A stretch of DNA of 64,000 bases. Origin: Mesodorylaimus sp. YZB2_4. Lineage: Eukaryota > Nematoda > Enoplea > Dorylaimida > Dorylaimidae. A program made the position numbers and the translations under genes. Of this stretch, positions 35,252 to 48,800 are shown one piece after another. The notes beneath the pieces are model-generated. The model was not told the origin of the DNA. It did no database searches and saw only the letters and a list, made by a program, of their open reading frames with translations. Within the stretch, counting starts at the first letter, position 1, and every line of letters begins with the position of its first letter. The stretch is from assembly GCA_030248295.1 (NCBI GenBank), contig JASANH010000142.1:1-64000 (forward strand). Direction: 5' to 3'.

Positions 35252-36805
35252 AACGGATGGTTTTTGAAAGATTACAATTATTTTGCAAAAATCGATTGCA
35301 AAAAGTTAACGTGTAAAATTCATTCGTGTCCTGCTATGGTACGAGTATTTACGATACGAACGGCCTGTTGTATTTAGAGGGTTGTGTTTTAATGCCTAAT
35401 TTTTTTATTCGTCTGCGGTATAATATTCTATGCATTTGATTAAATTTAGGTCATTGTAATCCTCATCTCAACAACTTGAAATTTGACAGAGGAGCTCTCC
35501 CACACTGTCCAGTGCAGGATGGTGCAACCACTCGCTTTACACTGCCTGCACTTTACATCGCTGCAGGCACCACGAAGAACATTCCTGCGGCATTTAGCTA
35601 TAAACATCCTAAACCAAACAAAGCACGCTCATAAAACTTACAGTATACCACTTCCTGTACGAAAATTTATCTTTTTTATTTCGCCTGGATACCATTTTAC
35701 GATTGCACTGTTCATTTACCTTGGACAAAAGGCAGTGTTGGCAAGACACCGCGCTGCGTCTCGGACCAGTTGGTGTCAGAAAATTTGGAACCAGGGCCGA
35801 AGAAGACTACGAACTGGGTGCAGCCTGTTTTGTCAATTTTTTCAAACCCAACAAAACCATGCAAACAGGGCTTTTCACCTTGGATTCTGCCAGCGCGCAC
35901 GACGATAAATGAAGAATCTAGTTTACGCCCTAAAGTCGGCAGGGCATCATTTTTTATCGTTGGCCTACCGAAGACACGTTTAGGGCACAGTTTAGATTCT
36001 ATCTTTAGTCTGACTTCTGGTCCGCCCAACAGTAATCCGTCGTCAAGTATAACATCGCCCACTCACTTCTGCCATTACGCATGAGTGATCATCCTGTTTT
36101 GGTAAACTGCTATACTAAATCCTGTTCTCATATCATACCAAAATCATGGAACATAGGCCATTCATCATTGGCGGTGTGTGTAAAAGAGAACTAGTCTCTT
36201 TGGCAGAGTCCACAAAGTTAGGTGCCAAAGTGTTCAAGTGACTAACTTTTTTCAGCGCATGATATTTAGACAATACCCGAGCTAATATTTACTTTTTTAC
36301 CCTTTGCTATTCAACAGTGATTCATGCACTTTTTGATAAGCAAACACGTCAGCAGGTCGACCATCTTCATCTTCGCCTGCCTAAATCTTGTCTGATCCTA
36401 ACCCACACAAGCAAACATTCTTTACGACTCGTGTTTAGTGCAATAAAAGATGATCGAGTCTATAAACTTTATAAACCCGTCTTCGCATGGGCTCATAAAA
36501 GTGAACTGCTGACGTGACTAGTTCCGTTAGTGAAAGTTTTCGAGTCCGTTACTGGCTAATCCTCATTTCCACCACAATCAGCTCATTCCTAATCGTAAGC
36601 TCTTCCCTTCCTTCATTGCAGAGCAAACATTCAGGAAAAATGCACTACACTGCCAACGCCCCTACTCAAATACAATTGCCCTACCCCTTGCCTCCACGCA
36701 ATAATAAAGCAGTAGTTACCAGCTCAGTAATGGCCAACATAACCATTGCATGTATTCGTTGTAGAGGATACTGCCCAGATGCACCTACTAAAATGAGAAT
36801 ACGAC
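35252..36805. other. Intergenic stretch between convergent genes
   Basis: It lies between the 3' ends of the orphan gene (+) and PDZD8 (-). A 69-codon frame at 35703-35912 (with GVRKFGTRAEEDYELGAACF) looks mildly protein-like and could be an exon, but I found no partner exons. The rest holds nothing recognisable. Confidence 0.4.
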
Positions 36806-39800
36806 TCACAAGGTCATTTCTTGCTCACTCTTTCCATCTTCCTCAAAAGTATCCATAGCAAACACAGTTTCCTCTGCTTTTGCCTCTTCATCTTCACCAT
36901 CGCCCGTGACACTCTTCAGTGTCGTTGTGAAACTGCTGACGAAAGTGGGGTCTTCGTGATCACCGATCGATACGTCATCATCACCAACAGCATCGCCAAT
37001 GCTGCCCTCCGATGTCTTCGCCTCACTAATTTCCAAATCGACACTCATCGGTTGCGGACGAGTGCCATCAGCTCCAGTGCCTTCTTCAATGTCCAGGCAA
37101 CATTGCAAGCCAGCGCAGTAATGCAACATTAAAATGGCAAGAGCCTGCAAAGACAACTCCATATGCCACAGACACGGAGAGGCAGGGGCAACCCTATGCA
37201 TACTTAACCACCTACCCTAAGACCATATTCAGAGAGACCAAGTAAATTAGCGCCAGTAAATGCTGCTAATTAATTTAAAAAAACAAGAATTCTCTTCAAG
37301 TTGCAACTTTTCCAGCAGGAATTCAAATTCAAAAAAGGCGGGAAAGTACGATCCCCCAAATTATGTGCATCTATGTCTTTTTCATACGAGATTCACCTCG
37401 CCAGTCTGCATTTCGTGATTGTCAAGTTCATTGTGCTTTCTAGCAGCGGCAGATACTGGTGGTTTTTTGTTCCTCTTAAATTTTCTTCTCCTCAAAAATT
37501 TAACAGAAAACGCATCAAATCTTTTGCTTTCAGTTCACGCCTGAAGACTGGTAAGACAAATAGGAGGTCTTATATTCAGTCTGGCCCCACTAGGATTTTT
37601 ACAATGATCATTTAGATTTGGCCAAAATCTTCCTCCGACCCTTCCTCCTTCATTAGGTTCCACTATATCCATAAGAGTAGGACCTCTCACTCTTCAATGC
37701 ATACTTTCCACACAACCTGCTAAAACAACGCCTTTAGTACAGCTATAACAGACCACACTAACCTGTTTTAGTGCACGTAGAAATAAGAAAAACTTCATTG
37801 AAGACGACGCACCTCCTGACCATAAATGTTCATACATACCACTCATAAAAATTTGTTATTAACTGGCACCCTTCCCCGTTCTGAACTGAAAAAATTGACA
37901 CATTCCCGAGCAAAAATTTTGGCCACAGACAGGCAGTCAAAAAAGTCTAACATGAACCACTGCAATAGTTCGTTGAACGCACCGAGGTGGGAACAGACTA
38001 TTCGTAAGCCCGGCCAAGATCCGGATGCCAAGGAGTGTGCGCGATGTCATCTATCCTCTCCAACTCCATCATCCTCGGGTCGGGGTGTACCAAGCACATT
38101 CTTCTACGCCCATTCATGAGACAGGCCTAAGGAGGCCTTTCAGCCTAGAATGCCTAACTTGCACTCACCTGCAACTTATCATCTAATTTAGCGAGCTCCA
38201 TCGCAATCTGTCCTTTATCACCTTTCGTTCCTTGTTTCTTTTTCAATTCCAATCGCTGATCAGTCGCCTGATCGATTTCCGTTTGCAATCGATCGATCTA
38301 AAATCATGTGCTTCGTTAAGATTCGATTCACTACTCCACACCCTAATCAACCATCCCAGCATCGACCGATCCACCGATTTGAGGGGTGGATCGGTTCCTG
38401 ATCCGATCCGACTGCTTGATCGGCAACTAAAATTTTTCCTGCTTTATCTGGTTTGGCATACTATAATACGAAAATCCCTTTCTTTCTCATAAGATGCTTT
38501 CCTGTGCTCTCCTGTGTCCTTTGGAGTGGTCTACCAGAGAGTGCCAGCGAGGAAACAGAGCAAGTTGGTGAGGACGCAATGCCAAATACGTCATCCCCAC
38601 CGATCTCTCCCTTTAGCGGATCGGGCCAACCCAGTCTGGATCAGATCAGGATCCAGGCCTAGGGTCTGATCCGTCGACGCTGGACCACCCCTCCCTCACC
38701 TGTTCATTAATCTTCGCTTTCCTTTCGCCAACGGGCAAATCCGTGTACAAATCTTTTCCCAAGTCTTTCGCCGCCAAGATCATGTGTTCATTGTAAGTAC
38801 CACATTTCGTGTAGAGTAATGAATGAAAGGGCGAATTATCATCGCTCGATCCCCAATCCACATTGCTCAAGCTTTCCAAGGACGTCGGTACCGTTGTCGG
38901 TGTTGACGCCATCCCCGCCGTCTCCGATGATTTCGGCTTCCGTCTACGAAGACCAGCCAATCGTTCCGACAAGGCTAACCCGCTTGATTTCTTGGCCGAC
39001 GAATGAGGTGTCGACAACACGGACACTTGCTCAGCTTCCGTCTCCATATATTCAACTGCATCAGCAGCCATTTCAGGCATCGACTGTCCACTGAGCTTCC
39101 GTTGATTCCCCTCCCCGTTGTCCTTTTGTTCCTCGCCACATGTTGAGCCTCCTCTATTTTCAATAGACACCGACATCGATTCGAATCCCACATTTTCAAT
39201 AATTTGACCACATTGACCGAGTAAGGCAGCCGCGCGAGCAATACATTTCTTGTGACTAACTGCACCACATTGAACGCACTTGCAAGCCGATTTAAGCCAC
39301 ACCTTCTTTTGGCATACATTACACACAACCGACTGCTGAAAGTGAATCGACAGCCACTTATGTCCATCCACCAGAATATACCTGAAACAACAAAATCTTA
39401 TCAGCGCCTAGGCCACCAGGGACCGACCAACCTGGGTTCAGGGTCCTGTCGAGTCGATTCCAGAGCCCCTATCCGATCACATCCCATACCATAGTGTCAT
39501 GCAAACATAAGTGACATCGATTTCCATCTACTCCAGATTGTTGATATCATCAAAAAATGGACAATTCAAAATTTGAAGTCTCATAACACAAGCTCACAGT
39601 TTTCCCTGATTTAGGTTCAAAATTCCCAGTTTCCCTTATTTCCTAAGATTTTCCACACACTTTTAGGATTCTCTGACTTTTTCAGGTTTTACTGGTCCAA
39701 CCGTGCTGGAACACAGGCCTAATTCCTAACCCACAAGAATCTAAGACCCTGAGTATCTTAATGTTTCTCTGGCCCCGCTGATCTTAAAACTGCAACCCTC

Positions 39801-42800
39801 TGATTGGAAGGGGTCGGAGAGGATGCGACTGAAAAGGACGCAAGTCTGCGGCTAAAACATCAACCAGAGGGGCTGACGCCTCCCAGCCAGCAGAGACTAA
39901 CGTATTCTCGCACTCGCTGTGGCCCGCAAGACTGACGAGGGTCACACAGCCCAGCATCGACCCAACCGACCCTCAGCCTGGATCCCGATCTGATCTTAAC
40001 TGATCCCAAACCAAAAACTGTGTAAAGAACCCTGCAGAATCTTTGTTCTTCATTGATTAAGTAAAAAAAATGTCGGAGCTCAGATTGTTTTACATTTCCA
40101 GCATAAACGACAGATCTCTTTCCTTTCGACAAAGAAAGCCCTTTTTTAAACAAAGAAAACGTGTTGTAACCACTCGCTTTCACAGGGCTCCCACCGGCCT
40201 GATAGAATGAATTCGAAGGAGGTTTAGAGGATTAAGAGGAGGGGAGGAAAGCTGAGCCGTGGCCTAGCGGTCACGCTGGGTACGCACTTACAGGGGAGGG
40301 TTCGACACCTGCTTCGGTAAAAATTGATTGTCAATACATAGATACATGTTTCCTAGCCCTCGAGTGCGCTTGGCTAGGGATAAAGTACAACACGGCATGT
40401 CATGAGCTGGCATGGCTTATCTATATTTCTGGCCTGTATCGGAAGTGCGTACTTTTTTCATCAATTTTCGAGCTATACAATGATTGATAATTGGAAAAAG
40501 AAGTTTCAAAAAAGCTGTGACTGAAAAGTTTGCTTCAGTGAGGAAAAGAGGCTCATACGCAAAAACAGAAAAATCCCAGTCCCCATCCTGATCCCAAAAG
40601 AAAGTGATCTTGACCTATCATTAATCTCCTTATCCATTTCTAATATTTCCCATAGCAAATAATTTCTGTCTGACCTCTGACATCCATTCAAAAATTGGCT
40701 TGTCATGTGGATGTCACAGAGACCCAATTTCAGAGGAGGACGTACCAAATTTGAGGAGGATCAGAGGATTGGAAGGAGGCATTGGATCAAAGGAGGTTTT
40801 TAAAGGATTTAGAGGGTGTTGGGGACCCTGAAGTTTCAGATTGTATCACAGAAAGTGTTACATAAGCGTGCCCTACAGGCCGGTAATGCGCGGCAAATTT
40901 GAAATATCGATCCGGGAGTCGGATCGGTTCGGCCTGATTGGTGGATTAGTCGATGCTGGCACACAGTCAAAGAGCTGTCTTCACTGGCAGTACCTGATCT
41001 CCCATTTCGACTGTACCACTAGCACTATCACGCCCCCAACCCATCATACTCTCACTTACTCTGGTCCCGGATCGGCAACTTTCTTGCCAGCTCGCTTGCC
41101 ACTATTTGCTTCCACGTCCAGCACTGGCTTCTCGCTTAGCCTGGCATCGACCACTTGCTCTTCATTGGTAGAGGCATCGTCCACGAGCGAACTATGGTCC
41201 TGATCCGGAAGCCATTGGAAACCCAATGTGACATCACCGTAACATAATCTGGCGTCGAATCCCGCGCGAAGCATCATTTTTTCGACAGCTCTGAAAGAAA
41301 GTCATCTGGAATTAGTGCGAGTGTTTCAAGCGAAACCACGAGATTTTGTGGAAAAATTTATGAAACTAGAGGCCAGTAAAAAGCCTCACGCATACTGTGC
41401 GGACAAGATCCAAATTGTACGGGGTGATTTGAATCCAAGATTTTTCCGCCAGTTTCAAAGTGAAATTTTTTGCGGAAAATATGCAGTAAGTTATTTCCCG
41501 CTACATTTAAAAAGCTGTTATCACAAAACCACTGCATAACCGCACCTGCTCTGATACTTGGTGTTCTCTGAACTTACGATTAGGGGGCGGGAGTCAAAGA
41601 TGCACACAACCTTTACAACTTTCGAGAGCCAGGCGTGGAGGGAGACATTTTCGCCGACCTTATGTCCGAAATATGTACCTCTGGCCTACCCAGGGAACAT
41701 CTAATCCTGCGCTAGAAGGGCCATTCTTCTGTAACTCACAAATCACCAGGGTCGACCCCTTCATCATAGGCCGTACGCCCCCACAACTTATCTACCCCCT
41801 GTTAACAACTCGGAACACCTGCCATAAACGGAAACTGAACCACTTACGGAGTCAGCTTCAGCGCGATCGAGGGCGGCCTCAACGAGTAAGACTGTTGATG
41901 ACATAACGACTTGGTTATACTGCAATCGTCCAATACTTCCGGCAAGTACACCGTCGTCTGAAACACCAAAACAAAGCCTTTCTATGGACATTTTCAAAGA
42001 AACAGAAACCAAAACCAGTGCCATTATTCAATCTACTTGCGTCTTAACTAAGATATCATCAAAAACATAAACGGCTGCACCCCAACGCTTTTTTTCAGGG
42101 TTCATGATAGAAAATGATTGTCCCAGGTTTCGCAGAGAAAAAAATCGATTTTCTCTTGTCTCATCGCTACTAACCCAATTTCAACTGATCAACAGGTAAC
42201 AGGTGCATAGAAAAGGCGGGTGCATCAAAATTTGAAACTGCGGAATGCAGTGTGCAAGTTTTCCCTAATTTTGTCATACGAATTTCCCATTCCTCAGGCA
42301 CTTTTAGGACTCGCTAACTTTGCTAGGTTTCCCATCCTTGTATGAACCCTGTTCCTTTCTGTGCTTTTCGTTCTCTTTGCATCGGCTATGCATCATTCCT
42401 TCAAATCTCGCGCCATTACGATCACCCTACGACCATAGGTTATTGTGCGCATATGGGATGACTGAGCCCCATTTAGGCCCCATTTTCGAGCTGTTTTGTG
42501 ATGTAGTGGCCCTAGGCTACTGTTTCAGTGAAAAAACAGGGTTGGACGGTTTTAATAATTCACCCATGATCGATTATGGGCCTGATCACGGCCGATCACG
42601 GACGGTTTTTGTTGAACATCTCATGGACGGTTGCAGCTAGGCTAATTTAAAAAAAAGATTCGGATTCCTCAAAATGTAGCGGTCATTTCTGTATTATTAA
42701 AAATTGTTCTAGGCCCAAAAATAAGCAAGTTACGACTTTTTGACCAAAATTGGCCTTTTTTTACATATAATGTGCTACATTTCCAAATAAAGGCATTTTA

Positions 42801-45800
42801 AAAAATTTTATTTCCGCTAAGACAGTCAGTTTTGTGAGTACTTTCGATAGAGCACATAAAAATGGGGTCAAAAATATCGACTGGCCAGCCCTCGGGTCGG
42901 GTCTTTCAGCACCTCTCTTTCACCCGCTCTTAAAATCCCGCAGTTAATTCAAAGTACGGTTTCGTAACAATGCTAATGATTTCCCTGACCTTTAAAAATA
43001 AACTATTTACATCAAAATCTGATTCAATCATCCTAGGCCATGCCGTCGTTCGCACAGGCAGACCACACCACACCATGCAGTGCGTATGACGATTTTTGCA
43101 CTGGCCAGCTTCCAAAATCAAGGAATCCATTTGCATGGTTCGCTAACGCCCAACATTGAAAAAATTAACGGGATTTTGAAATTTTGTAATTCAAGACTTG
43201 TTGCCTGATGTATTGAATGATGTTTTCTGCAGTTTATATTCCAGATAATGCGCAGAGGAGACGTCGAATTAATAACTGTTATTTCCAGTCAGTACCTGGG
43301 TCTCATAGGCAAGTTACGAAGGCATAATGCATCTCTCATTCATACCATACGACTGTTATTCCTACTCAGTATCTAGTCCCCTGCTCATCGGTCTCACGGG
43401 GATGATGCTGAAAGGCTCCCCATGCATCTCTCGTTCATTCCCAGAATCTAGCAGACCAACTGCATTCCGGAGTCGATGTCGAAATATTGAAAAAAGAATA
43501 TGACATTCAGATTTAGCACCCGCTTTTTATAGGGGAGAGCCAAAATTTTGGACCTCCAGTGCCTATGCAAAAAGAGTCGAAATTCTTGATTGCGAACATA
43601 CATGCCGACGGTCTGAACTTTAGCCTATAATTGCGCAATCCCCCTGACAAAACTGGTGCGCAATCCCTAAATTTTGCTGTTTTGGTGCGCAATCCCTAAA
43701 TTTTGCTGTTTTGGTGCGCAATCCCTAAATTTTGCTGTTTTGGTGCGCAATCCCTAAATTTTGCTGTTTTGGTGCGCAATCCCTAAATTTTGCTGTTTTG
43801 GTGCGCAATCATTGAATTTTGTTACTTTCGGCTCGAACTCACTAAATTTCGCTGTCTGCAATACGCGATCCCTAAATTTCGCTGTTTTTGATGCGCTATC
43901 ACTGAATTTTGCCGTTTCTGGCTCAAAATCACCAAATTTCGCTGTTTTTTATTGAGCAATCACTGAATTTTTCCATTTTTGGCTCAAAATCACTAAATTT
44001 CGCTGTTTTAATTGCGCAAGACCCATCCATAAAGGACGTCCACCAAAAAATGCGATTTTTCGACTCCCCCTCCCCCTATCCACCTTTCATCCATTTCGCC
44101 TGGCCCCCCCAAAAAATGGGCGCCCACTTGTGCACCCCCCCCCCCCCCCCCATAGGAAAATATTCTCTTCGAAACAGCATTGCTCCCAGCATCGACTGAT
44201 CCGCCGAAATGATGGGTCATTCAGTCTTCAGTTTGATTCGACTGCTGCATCAGCCGAATTGGGAACTAAAATTTTACGCTCTCTTTTTGAAAATGTGTCA
44301 TGCCACATCCAATTTAAAACTTCTCTAATTTTCCTCCAAAATCAGAATTGAATCGCGCTTTAGGTGCAAGGTAGTGCTCCTGAGTTTTTGGAGTGGTTTG
44401 ATGGACAGTGACAGCCAGGAAAGGAACTATAGGGCAGGCTGCTGGGAACCTTATCCATAAAAATATCTCATTTCTTGAACGGATCACCCAGATCGAGATC
44501 GGGACTCACGTCGAGGGTCGGATCAGTCAGTGCTATAATTGGGCAACATCCTGACATCTCGATGGCCCCCTAGCGCCTGGAATCCATCGCCCTGGATGGG
44601 GAGGTCGGCCCGTGGTTGATGTTTCAGCCACAGATGTAGTCGCTCTCTCTCACATTCAGAGTACTTGCCTAGCAAACCCCCTCTCCCACCCCTGCAGGAC
44701 TTGGTTACCAAGACACCAGATTGAGCGACAAAGCCACTGGCAGCACCACTAAAATCGTTTTATCCGCCTCAGAAAAAGAGAAGCCAAAAGGGATGAAAAA
44801 TGTTTGGGAAAACTGGAATATAATCGACCTGAGTCCTTGGATAGTCGCTTCATTTAATGATTTAAATATTAGTGATTTGACTTGTATCTCTAGCGTTAAT
44901 ACTATGATAATTGCGATAATTTTCAGAGATAACCCGCCGATTTTGTGAAGTGGACGTCCACTTGGCGGCAGCCTCCCCCCTCCTCCATCCACTTCCGTCC
45001 ACTTTCCGCTCACCCCCCACCCTCCCCCCCAGGGTAGACGTCCTTTATGGATGGCTCCCAATCTCTGAAATTTTCCATTTTTGGCTCAAAATGACTAAAT
45101 TTCGCTGTTTTTGATGCGCAATCACTGAATTTTGCCATTTTTGGATCATAATCACAAAATTTCGCTGTCTTCGATGCGCAGACACCTAAGTTCGTAATTT
45201 CTTGGTGAACCTGTGCGGTTCATTTTTACTACAGTCATAACGGAAGCACGTGATTACCACGCGTTACCAGTACACAGTACCAATTGCGCAGCGGAGGCGA
45301 AAACAACTTCAACGAATGATACGCACCAGAGCAGGCAAAAGCTGGAATAGACTGCGCAAAATTTGCTCATGCGCGCAGAATGAAGGTAAATTTTTTAAAA
45401 AAATTTTCTCGGCCGCGACTGCGCAATCCCCCGCCTTTTTTTCAAAATTTTCAAAAATTTTGAAGGTCAGCCTATAATGATTATAGGCTATTATAGGGTG
45501 TCGGCATGTATTTGCGAAGAGGCCCACAGGGAAATTAAAATTTCGACTTCCTAAATAATTGAGATGGCGGTCCAAAATTTTGGCTACCCCCCCCCCACCC
45601 CCCATAAAATGCTGGAGCTGAATCTGAATATCGTTCTTTTTCCAATGTTCCGACATCGATTCTAGAGTTTATTTCGTCTTTAAGGTGATCCAGGGTCCTG
45701 CACGGATATGAAAATCGCACCATACCCGTACCCGCTGGACGACCTGTGTACCCGTACCCCCCTTACCTTCCCCATATTCATACCCGTACCTGGCTTTGTG

Positions 45801-48800
45801 ATAAATGTTCGAATGGAGCACAAAAACAGAAAAGTAATCAATTCATGAAAAACAGAAAACCAGAGTTTTCAAGAAAACTCGATCAATTTTTATTCAAAAG
45901 TTTATTCACTATTGCAAGATAAAGAACTTTCTTTATGCAGTAATCTGAGCCAAAAGCTTTAGCGCTAAAAGCCTGAATAATGTCTATTTTGAGTAATGTT
46001 TTGGTTTTCTTGCTCCTTTGGAAATAGACGTCTCAATTTCAACTTGAAAGCCTGAAGCTGACAAGAACCTGGCAATCAAAAACTCTGAATGAAACTGCAT
46101 TCATGTCGGAGAGAGTAACCAAGTTGAACTTGATGAGGAGTGCCACACGTGCTTTACTTTTGATCGCTATGCAGAGGTCAACAACAACTACTGTAGATAA
46201 AACAAGCCAGTTTGTGTGCAGGAGCTAGTTTCACAATTAGATGACGTGTCTAATCGTCAGTCGCAGGCCATACATGAAAGTCCTATCCTACATCAAAGCG
46301 ACACTGCTGTCATAATCCAAGGAGCCGCTGACCAAAAAGTGAAAGCGACCTGGGTCTTGCAAAGGGTCAAGGTCACTGGTGCATATCTGTCGTATACAAG
46401 TACTGTATGGACCCTTATTTTCCCTCGGCTTCACTTTAGAAGCTCAGAAATACTCGGTCATCTTTTCTTTTACCTTGTTTCAAAGTTTTCTAACTGAAGA
46501 TGCTCTACTGTAGTTTTATCTCCCAGAAATTTCCTCTTACATCCAGCTTTTCCAGCATCCTTTTATCTTTGTTTTTTTAAATTTTTTTGTTGCTGCTTTC
46601 TTTGGAGATTAGACAGATAATCAAGAAGTCAGTCAGTCAGTCAGCAGTGTCGTGTCATGTGACACCCACCACAGGGGTCTTGACGTCCTCCACGGATGGC
46701 GGCGTACCGACATAAACCAGGTTCTTTTTTGCAGTAAACAACCATTTTCTAATCTCAAACACGCTTGAATATCCACATCTTTTTATCAATACCTGGATTG
46801 TGAAAATGTATAATGTATAACCTGTTTTCTTTGAGAATATTCACGCCCTTCACGCGCCGCGTCTACATTCCCAAAGAAAACAGATAGTAGATATGGATAT
46901 GGATATCAACAGTAGTCACAACTAGCCTCGAAGTAGCAGACATCAGAACTGTGTCGCTCCAAACAGTCACACAATGCTCAAGATTAAAATTTGCAGCGCT
47001 CTCATGAATCATCATGTCATACTTTATCCAAAGCCAAGCACCGAAAGGCGCACTCGAGGGCTAAGGAACACATAATTGACAATCATTTTTTACCCAGGCG
47101 GGAGTCGAACCCTCCCCTGCAATAGCGCGCCCAGCGTGAGAGGCAGACGCCTTAACCCACTAGGCCGCAGACCCGGGTAAATATGAATAAGAATAAATTA
47201 AACAAGAACGAATGCCCGTACCCTTACCCGTCGCCGCTTACCCAAGCCGGTACCCGGCGGGTATGGGTATGGGATGGGTGCCCATGAAGGACTCTAGGTG
47301 ATACTACTCTAGCCAACTGGTTTTTCTGTTTTCAATATGACCAAAAACACTTACGTATCCGAGTGCGACCGGCCCCGTCGCTTGTTGAGCTTGTGGATCT
47401 TTAGCTTTGAGTCCAGATGCCGAGGGTACTTTCTTCATTTGCGTACCATCGTCCAAAGGGACGTCCAAACTTGAGCCAACTTGATCACCGACATCAAAAA
47501 ACATAGCTTTGCTCGACGTATCTCGCCAGTATACGACCACATTCAAGTAGCGGCACTTCTCGTCCAATGGAACTGGAAAGTTCTGATACCACACTGGTTC
47601 CTAAAAAAAGACAACCCAGAGTAACTATGACGTGTATTATAGAAGATACAACACACCGTAACGTCTGCTGTGTGTGTATGTACGGATGTGTGGTTGAAAC
47701 ATCAACCGTGAGGGTAAGGTTCACACAGCTGAAACATCTCTCCCTGACGGGCGATGTCATCATGACGGTGTCGAGTGACATCACCTTGACAGGTGATGTT
47801 CCTAAATTCACGAACATACGGGTAGCATCCACCCGTCACTGAAAAAGGCACCCTTACCCCTGCTCCAACAGGAACTGGTTTTGTCTGCGATTGAAATACG
47901 ACAGGAGGTGCTAATTTTTTTGCATCCCCAATTGACGAATGTTGCGACGGTGACAATGGTTCCATTTTTTTCGGACTAGTTTCAAAAGCCTCGCTCTTGC
48001 ATGCTTTTTCCACTCGGCCACCATTGCTACCATTGACACCAGTGGATAAAACGGATGCATCCGGTTCCGAATGACTACGACTTCTCGGCCTCGACATCGA
48101 CGCTTCCTCTGGTGATAATAGCATGGACGAAACACTGGCCACATTGTTCACTTTCACTTTCAATTCACCTTCTGCTGACTTGGAGTTGGACATGGACGAA
48201 GACATAACATCGGACATAATCTCGCCATCGCCTTGCTTCTTCTTTTGTTGACGTCGATCCCACATATCTTTCACTGTAGCTTTGCCAGTCGTCCATTTCT
48301 GCGCTACTTGCGCCACTTTTTCCGTCGCTTTGGCCGCAATTCTTTGTTTTCTCGATAATGATGGCGAAGAAGAACTGCACCCATTTTGAACATCCTCCAA
48401 ATCTTTTTTGGCCATTTCCGACAATTCTGACGTCATTAAAGCACTCGTCGACGGACTATAACTTCCACCACTTTCGCTCGAACCTGTACTTTTTCCAACT
48501 GGTACCGGCACCGATATCATAACACTAGTCGATTGAATCTTACGCACGCCGGCTTGATCGGTTTCGTTGCTATGCTCGCTATCGTTGTCGGGTCCCATTT
48601 CATTGTCGCCAACAGCATCAATGATTGGCGGCACCAAATCGAGATCGCTTCGGGATCGTTGAAGAGGCCGTTTCTCACCTTGTTTTTGTTGAAACAAGGA
48701 CTTTGTTTCATCATCATCGTTGTAACTAACATGATAGAACTCATCGTTGGAATTGAACTCGATTTTTAAACTAGAATTGCCTTGATCTCCTAAAAATGCG

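Noticed and set aside
35483-36084. Overlapping plus-strand ORFs after the orphan gene
   Set aside because: Three frames are open at once and none has a recognisable domain; kept only as a possible exon at 35703-35912.
41315-41539. Plus-strand ORF of 74 codons in PDZD8 intron 10
   Set aside because: Antisense to the gene, with no motif or supporting splice or polyadenylation signals.
41848-42024. Minus-strand frame MALVLVSVSLKMSIERLCFG... as the PDZD8 exon
   Set aside because: Its phase fits neither neighbour. The overlapping frame starting after TTTCAG at 41958 joins both neighbours in phase and matches the C2 region.
43655-44020. Possible CRISPR-like array
   Set aside because: Units are head-to-tail without unique spacers, and the DNA is eukaryotic.
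43761-44199. Open frames through the 29-bp minisatellite encoding repeats of LNFAVF
   Set aside because: The unit length 29 is not a multiple of 3, and the peptide is a by-product of the tandem array.
47020-47176. Possible tRNA genes at this and the other B-box sites (10.2, 29.1, 30.7, 40.3, 50.9, 51.5 kb)
   Set aside because: A and B boxes are present, but acceptor stems do not close and several share a non-tRNA body, so they are SINEs.
47702-47857. Continuation of the exon 8 frame past 47858
   Set aside because: A GTAAGG donor lies there, the next exon joins in phase, and the read-through segment is repeat-like.
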